NCBI RefSeq assembly: GCF_902170785.1
Contig: NZ_CABHYG010000016.1
Location: forward strand, 248,001 to 312,000
Length of the DNA stretch: 64,000 bases
Direction of reading: 5' to 3'
DNA from: Yersinia proxima
GTDB lineage: Bacteria > Pseudomonadota > Gammaproteobacteria > Enterobacterales > Enterobacteriaceae
Below, piece by piece: positions 59,094 to 64,000 of this stretch. The notes beneath the pieces were generated by a model. The model saw nothing but the letters and a program-made list of their open reading frames with translations. It ran no database searches and was not told the origin of the DNA. Both the position numbers and the translations under genes were made by a program. Position 1 is the first letter of the stretch. Each line of letters starts with the position of its first letter.

Positions 59094-59366
59094 TCAGTTT
59101 ACAGCGTCTTTCAGGCCTTTACCGGCACGGAAGCCTGGTACTTTGGCTGCTGGAATACTGATTTCTTTGCCTGTCTGAGGGTTACGGCCAGTACGTGCAG
59201 AACGCTCACGTACTGCAAAAGTACCAAAACCAACCAGAGCTACGTCATCCCCTTCTTTCAAAGATTCAGTAACAGAAGCAATAATTGCATCCAATGCGCG
59301 CCCAGCGGCCGCTTTAGAAATATCAGCACCTGCGGCAATTTTGTCGATCAGTTGTGACTTATTCAC
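59094..59366 (-). CDS. hupB: DNA-binding protein HU-beta
   Basis: A 90-residue nucleoid protein, [20 protein letters not shown], with the DNA-bending arm [20 protein letters not shown]. It starts with GTG, as in E. coli hupB, after an AAAGGGGAT ribosome binding site. It lies between lon and ppiD; a strong terminator follows. Confidence 0.98.
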   Translation of the reverse strand: MNKSQLIDKIAAGADISKAAAGRALDAIIASVTESLKEGDDVALVGFGTFAVRERSARTGRNPQTGKEISIPAAKVPGFRAGKGLKDAVN

Positions 59367-59514
59367 TCTTTCATCCCCTTTAAAATTCTATTGTCGCGCC
59401 GAAAATCCCTACGGACAACACGACAGCGCAGCTGTTATATCAATCCCGTCTGACCTTAGCAAGCAGCCCAAAGACTTAAACTTTTACCAGACAGACGAAC
59501 TAACTTAGCGGCAC

Positions 59515-59550
59515 AAAAAATAGCTGGCAAGTAGCATTTCACTTACCAGC
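59515..59550 (-). terminator. lon terminator
   Basis: On the minus strand GCTGGTAAGT pairs with ACTTGCCAGC (one G-U) and is followed by TATTTTTT, 33 bases after the lon stop. Confidence 0.9.
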
Positions 59551-59583
59551 ATCAGTTTTATCAATACTTCTTGCGATCCGTCA

Positions 59584-61938
59584 CTATTTTGACGCTACCG
59601 GCTGTGCCCCGAAGGCAGGATTTTGCAAAGCAATGGCTAAAACATCATCAATTCGTTTAACCGGATGAATTTCCAGATCGGCGATAACATTGTCTGGAAT
59701 CTCTTCCAAATCACGTTTGTTATCATCTGGAATCAGCACAACTTTAATCCCACCACGGTGAGCGGCCAACAATTTCTCTTTCAAGCCACCGATTGGTAAT
59801 ACCAAACCACGTAAGGTGATTTCACCGGTCATGGCAACATCTGCCCGCACCGGGTTACCGGTCAAACAAGAAACCAGTGCTGTACACATGGCAATACCGG
59901 CGCTCGGCCCATCTTTCGGTGTTGCACCTTCTGGCACATGCACGTGGATGTCGCGTTTCTCGTAGAAATCAGGGTTAATACCTAATTTATCTGCACGCGC
60001 ACGCACCACGGTCAATGCGGCCTGAATAGATTCTTGCATGACTTCGCCCAATGAACCGGTGTAAGTCAGTTTGCCTTTACCTGGCACACATGCGGTTTCG
60101 ATGGTCAGCAAATCACCACCCACTTCTGTCCATGCCAGGCCAGTCACTTGACCAACACGGTTTTCAGTGTCTGCGCGACCATAATCGACTTTCTGTACAC
60201 CCAGGAAGTCTTTCAGGTTGTCACCGGTGATTTCAATGTGCTTAACCGTTTTATCCATCAGCAGATTTTTGACTGCCTTACGGCACAGTTTGGAGATTTC
60301 GCGCTCCAGACTACGCACCCCAGCCTCGCGGGTGTAATAACGGATAATGCTCATGATCGCACTGTCATCGATGGTCAGTTCGCCTTTCTTAATGGCGTTG
60401 CGCTCAAATTGTTTTGGCAGCAAGTGCTGCTTGGCAATATTGAGTTTCTCATCTTCGGTATAACCGGACAGACGAATCACTTCCATACGGTCCAGCAACG
60501 GCGCCGGAATATTCATGGAGTTAGAGGTTGCAACAAACATTACATCCGACAGATCGTAATCCACTTCCAGATAGTGATCGTTAAATGCCACGTTTTGTTC
60601 TGGATCTAACACCTCCAGCAAAGCAGACGCCGGATCACCACGCATATCGGATGCCATTTTATCGATCTCATCCAATAGGAAAAGTGGGTTTTTTACCCCA
60701 ACTTTTGCCATTTTCTGGATCAATTTACCCGGCATAGAGCCAATATAAGTACGACGGTGGCCGCGGATCTCTGCTTCATCACGCACACCGCCCAGAGCCA
60801 TACGCACATATTGACGGCCGGTGGCTTTGGCAATAGATTGCCCCAGAGAAGTTTTACCCACCCCAGGAGGCCCTACCAGACACAGGATTGGCCCTTTGAT
60901 TTTGCTGACCCGGCTCTGGACTGCGAGATATTCCAGAATACGATCTTTAACCCGTTCCAGGCCGTAATGGTCGGTATCCAGAACTTCCTGCGCTTTTACC
61001 AAGTCTTTTTTAACTTTGCTACGACTGTTCCACGGCACCTGCAACATCCAATCGATGTAACCACGAACAACGGTGGCCTCCGCCGACATCGGCGACATCA
61101 TTTTCAGTTTTTGCAGTTCAGCTTCGGTTTTTTCGCGTGCATCTTTCGGCATTTTAGCCGCTTCGATTTTGCGTTTTAGCGCTTCATGCTCGTCAGGTGT
61201 ATCGTCCATCTCGCCCAGTTCTTTTTGAATGGCTTTCATTTGCTCATTCAAATAGTACTCGCGCTGGCTCTTTTCCATCTGCTTTTTGACACGATTACGG
61301 ATCCGCTTTTCAACCTGTAACAGATCGATTTCGGATTCCATCATTGCCATCAGATATTCCAGACGTTCGGTCACATCGAACATTTCCAGAACAGCTTGTT
61401 TGTCATTTAACTTCAACGGCATATGTGCCGCGATAGTGTCGGCCAGACGTGCCGCATCATCAATACTGTGCAACGAAGCCAGGACTTCCGGTGGGATTTT
61501 TTTGTTCAGTTTGATATAGCCTTCAAACTGATTAATCGCCGTGCGAACCAGCACTTCCTGCTCACGATCGTCCATTACCGGCGATTCAAGATATTCCGCC
61601 TGAGCAGCAAAATGCTCGCCGCTGTCGGAAAGCGTGGTGATACGCGCACGCTGTAGCCCTTCAACCAGCACTTTTACCGTGCCATCAGGCAATTTCAACA
61701 TTTGTAGAATTGAGGCTACGGTGCCGACTGAAAACAGATCATTGATACCAGGCTCATCCGTCGAGGCTTCTTTCTGCGCAACCAGCATGATTTTTTTATC
61801 ATGGTCCATTGCAGCTTCCAGGCACCGAATCGACTTTTCCCGGCCAACAAACAGTGGGATCACCATATGCGGATAAACCACCACATCGCGCAGAGGCAAT
61901 ACGGGGATTTCTATGCGTTCGGAACGCTCAGGGTTCAT
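59584..61938 (-). CDS. lon: Lon ATP-dependent protease
   Basis: A 784-residue AAA+ serine protease, the same length as E. coli Lon. N-domain (about 1-210), coiled coil, ATPase with Walker [13 protein letters not shown] and Walker [10 protein letters not shown], and the protease domain with catalytic Ser679 in PKDGPSAG and Lys722. In Yersinia Lon degrades YmoA, encoded at 41341. The ATG at 61936-61938 ([19 protein letters not shown]) is the family start; the reading frame is open 18 codons further upstream without homology. Confidence 0.97.
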   Translation of the reverse strand: MNPERSERIEIPVLPLRDVVVYPHMVIPLFVGREKSIRCLEAAMDHDKKIMLVAQKEASTDEPGINDLFSVGTVASILQMLKLPDGTVKVLVEGLQRARITTLSDSGEHFAAQAEYLESPVMDDREQEVLVRTAINQFEGYIKLNKKIPPEVLASLHSIDDAARLADTIAAHMPLKLNDKQAVLEMFDVTERLEYLMAMMESEIDLLQVEKRIRNRVKKQMEKSQREYYLNEQMKAIQKELGEMDDTPDEHEALKRKIEAAKMPKDAREKTEAELQKLKMMSPMSAEATVVRGYIDWMLQVPWNSRSKVKKDLVKAQEVLDTDHYGLERVKDRILEYLAVQSRVSKIKGPILCLVGPPGVGKTSLGQSIAKATGRQYVRMALGGVRDEAEIRGHRRTYIGSMPGKLIQKMAKVGVKNPLFLLDEIDKMASDMRGDPASALLEVLDPEQNVAFNDHYLEVDYDLSDVMFVATSNSMNIPAPLLDRMEVIRLSGYTEDEKLNIAKQHLLPKQFERNAIKKGELTIDDSAIMSIIRYYTREAGVRSLEREISKLCRKAVKNLLMDKTVKHIEITGDNLKDFLGVQKVDYGRADTENRVGQVTGLAWTEVGGDLLTIETACVPGKGKLTYTGSLGEVMQESIQAALTVVRARADKLGINPDFYEKRDIHVHVPEGATPKDGPSAGIAMCTALVSCLTGNPVRADVAMTGEITLRGLVLPIGGLKEKLLAAHRGGIKVVLIPDDNKRDLEEIPDNVIADLEIHPVKRIDDVLAIALQNPAFGAQPVASK

Positions 61939-62071
61939 AGAGCTCTCTCTTAGTTTAGCTTCCGCCAGATTACTGGGAATCTCGTGAAACACGAGTCATC
62001 ACGAGTTTCACTAAATAGGTAATTGAGTATATGGGGACGAATGTCTTACATTCAACGATTACAATGCGAGG

Positions 62072-62101
62072 AAAAAGAAATGGGGGATAAAATCCCCCAT
62101 T
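62072..62101 (-). terminator. clpX terminator
   Basis: On the minus strand AATGGGGGAT pairs with ATCCCCCATT around a TTT loop and is followed by TCTTTTT, 32 bases after the clpX stop. Confidence 0.92.
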
Positions 62102-62132
62102 GTCATACTAACCATCTGGATTATTTGGCTAA

Positions 62133-63404
62133 TTATTCGCCAGAAGCCTGGGCTTCCGGTTGGCCATAAATCAGCATTGGTGCAGATTGACCAGCAATAA
62201 CTGATTCATCTACTACCACTTTTTCCACACTTTCCATTGACGGTAAATCGTACATGGTATCGAGCAAAGCACCTTCTACGATAGAGCGCAGGCCACGAGC
62301 ACCTGTTTTACGTGCCATCGCTTTCTTGGCAATAGCGATCAACGCTTCATCGCGGAACTCAAGTTCCACACCTTCAAGATTGAACAATGCCTGATATTGT
62401 TTAGTCAGCGCATTTTTCGGCTCTTTCAGGATCTGAATCAGGGCGTCTTCGCTCAATTCACTCAAGGTTGCAACCACGGGTAAACGACCAATAAATTCAG
62501 GGATTAAACCGAATTTAATCAAGTCTTCCGGTTCAGCCTGGCTCAATAACTCGCCTTCTGTCGCCTTTTCTGACTTGCCTTTTACCGTCGCCCCGAAGCC
62601 AATACCGCTACCGGTGTTAATGCGCTGCCCGATAACTTTATCCAGGCCCGCAAAAGCACCACCACAGATAAACAGAATCTTAGAGGTATCAACCTGCAAA
62701 AACTCTTGCTGCGGATGCTTACGACCACCTTGTGGTGGTACGGCAGCGATAGTCCCTTCGATCAATTTCAACAGAGCCTGCTGCACACCCTCACCCGAAA
62801 CATCGCGAGTGATGGATGGGTTATCAGACTTACGTGAAATCTTATCAATCTCATCGATATAGACGATACCACGTTGCGCTTTCTGGACGTCGTAGTCACA
62901 TTTCTGCAACAGCTTCTGAATGATGTTTTCAACATCTTCACCCACGTAACCAGCTTCGGTCAGTGTGGTCGCATCAGCCATGGTAAACGGCACATCCAGG
63001 AAGCGAGCCAATGTTTCCGCTAACAGCGTTTTACCACTACCCGTCGGACCAATCAGCAGAATATTACTTTTACCCAACTCGATACCATTACTGGTATCGC
63101 CATTGCGTAAACGCTTGTAATGGTTATACACAGCAACAGCCAGCACTTTTTTCGCCGGTTCCTGTCCGATGACATAATCATCAAGATGGCGACGAATTTC
63201 ATGCGGCGTTGGCAGCGAACTACGCTCCCGGTGCGGCGCAACTTCTTTGATCTCTTCGCGAATAATGTCGTTACATAAATCGACACATTCATCGCAGATA
63301 TACACTGACGGCCCGGCAATTAGCTTACGCACTTCATGCTGGCTTTTGCCGCAGAAAGAGCAATACAGCAGCTTTCCAGAACCGTCTTTGCGCTTATCTG
63401 TCAT
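62133..63404 (-). CDS. clpX: ClpX, ATPase subunit of ClpXP
   Basis: A 423-residue AAA+ unfoldase. N-terminal zinc-binding domain with CxxC pairs at 15/18 and 37/40, Walker [11 protein letters not shown], pore loop [10 protein letters not shown], Walker [10 protein letters not shown], and the IGF loop ([13 protein letters not shown]) that docks on ClpP. It lies downstream of clpP by 205 bases, as in the clpP-clpX operon. Confidence 0.98.
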   Translation of the reverse strand: MTDKRKDGSGKLLYCSFCGKSQHEVRKLIAGPSVYICDECVDLCNDIIREEIKEVAPHRERSSLPTPHEIRRHLDDYVIGQEPAKKVLAVAVYNHYKRLRNGDTSNGIELGKSNILLIGPTGSGKTLLAETLARFLDVPFTMADATTLTEAGYVGEDVENIIQKLLQKCDYDVQKAQRGIVYIDEIDKISRKSDNPSITRDVSGEGVQQALLKLIEGTIAAVPPQGGRKHPQQEFLQVDTSKILFICGGAFAGLDKVIGQRINTGSGIGFGATVKGKSEKATEGELLSQAEPEDLIKFGLIPEFIGRLPVVATLSELSEDALIQILKEPKNALTKQYQALFNLEGVELEFRDEALIAIAKKAMARKTGARGLRSIVEGALLDTMYDLPSMESVEKVVVDESVIAGQSAPMLIYGQPEAQASGE

Positions 63405-63609
63405 CAGTAAACCTCTTCTTCAGTATCTGCCACATCTGAAACTATGCGGCAGGGAGACTATTCTCGCTATTTCTGTACGCCACGTTAGCTTTCAACGGAC
63501 AGCCGATATAATAGGTAGTGTACAAACAATACTCAATTAGGCCTTATTCAGCACTAGGGCTTGTTCTCGTTACATTCACTATAGTATATCGGCTCACAGA
63601 AATAAGTCG

Positions 63610-64000
63610 TTAGTCACGACGGGTGAACACAGAATCAACTAAACCGTATTCTACAGCCTCATCAGCTGACAAGAAACGGTCACGCTCAGTGTCTCTCTCT
63701 ATTTCTTCAAGAGATTTACCCGTGTGTTTTGCCATCAGTTCATTCATGCGTGATTTCACTTTCAAAATCTCTTTGGCATGAATTTCAATATCTGTAGCTT
63801 GCCCCTGGAAGCCGCCCAACGGTTGGTGAATCATGACCCGTGAATTCGGCAAGCAGAAACGTTTACCCTTAGCACCCGCAGTCAACAGGAATGCACCCAT
63901 TGAACATGCCTGGCCCATACAAATCGTGCTGACATCCGGCTTAATGAATTGCATGGTGTCATAAATTGACATCCCAGCAGTAATCACTCCACCCGGTGAG
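63610..64000 (-). CDS. clpP: ClpP protease, C-terminal part
   Basis: Serine protease subunit of ClpXP and ClpAP. The frame runs off the right edge; about 130 of roughly 207 residues are present, from SPGGVITAG onward. The catalytic Ser lies in [10 protein letters not shown] and the catalytic His in VMIHQPLGG; the Asp is within the GLVDSVF region or just before. The residue before the active Ser is Cys, where E. coli has Ala. Confidence 0.97.
   Translation of the reverse strand, partial: SPGGVITAGMSIYDTMQFIKPDVSTICMGQACSMGAFLLTAGAKGKRFCLPNSRVMIHQPLGGFQGQATDIEIHAKEILKVKSRMNELMAKHTGKSLEEIERDTERDRFLSADEAVEYGLVDSVFTRRD

Overview
The window is chromosomal DNA of an enterobacterium, almost certainly Yersinia. 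The evidence is the 67-residue YmoA form of Hha next to tomB, and conserved neighbours in the order seen around 9-11 min of the E. coli map (htpG-recR-ybaB-dnaX-apt-ybaN-priC-rsmS-mscK-acrR-acrAB, tomB-hha, ffs-atl-ybaY-tesB-amtB-glnK-mdlBA-decR, cof-ybaE-queC-fadM-ybaV-ppiD-hupB-lon-clpX-clpP). 127-bp ERIC-type repeats, common in yersiniae, support this. Species cannot be fixed from the sequence alone.

Layout. 1-4.5 kb: partial htpG, then recR, ybaB and dnaX (with the -1 frameshift site that makes gamma). 4.8-19.5 kb: an accessory island between dnaX and apt, which are neighbours in E. coli. It holds a contact-dependent inhibition (two-partner secretion) operon on the minus strand: cdiB, a 3131-residue cdiA whose C-terminus is a TNT-type NAD(P)+ glycohydrolase domain, and a small immunity gene resembling Imm63. 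Beyond it lie a frameshifted SymE-like remnant, a broken duplicate of the cdiA C-terminal half that lacks any toxin, and a DUF2569 membrane protein gene. 19.9-31.5 kb: apt, ybaN, priC, rsmS, mscK, then ychN-acrR divergent from acrAB across an AcrR operator. 31.7-40.8 kb: a second accessory stretch between acrB and tomB. It carries a reduced yhf operon (yhfY-X-W-U-T, without php, yhfS or yhfZ), zinc-independent ribosomal proteins rpmE2-rpmJ2, and a metal ABC importer. The last two units each have a Zur-box-like palindrome. 40.9-64 kb: tomB-ymoA, 4.5S RNA, atl, ybaY, tesB, the nitrogen-controlled glnK-amtB operon (sigma-54 promoter and NtrC-like sites visible), the ABC exporter mdlAB, decR divergent from a cysteine-degrading PLP enzyme (ccdA type), cof, ybaE, queC, fadM, ybaV, ppiD, hupB, lon, clpX and partial clpP.

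Functional themes. The window combines proteostasis (HtpG, PpiD, Lon, ClpXP, 4.5S RNA), replication and repair (DnaX, RecR, PriC, HU), envelope efflux and osmotic safety (AcrAB, MdlAB, MscK), nitrogen sensing, zinc-starvation response and cysteine detoxification. The CDI locus is an interbacterial competition module. The most unusual items are the TNT-tipped CdiA with its immunity gene and toxin-less duplicate (joined by a long perfect direct repeat), the trimmed yhf operon beside acrAB, and the paired Zur-controlled units.
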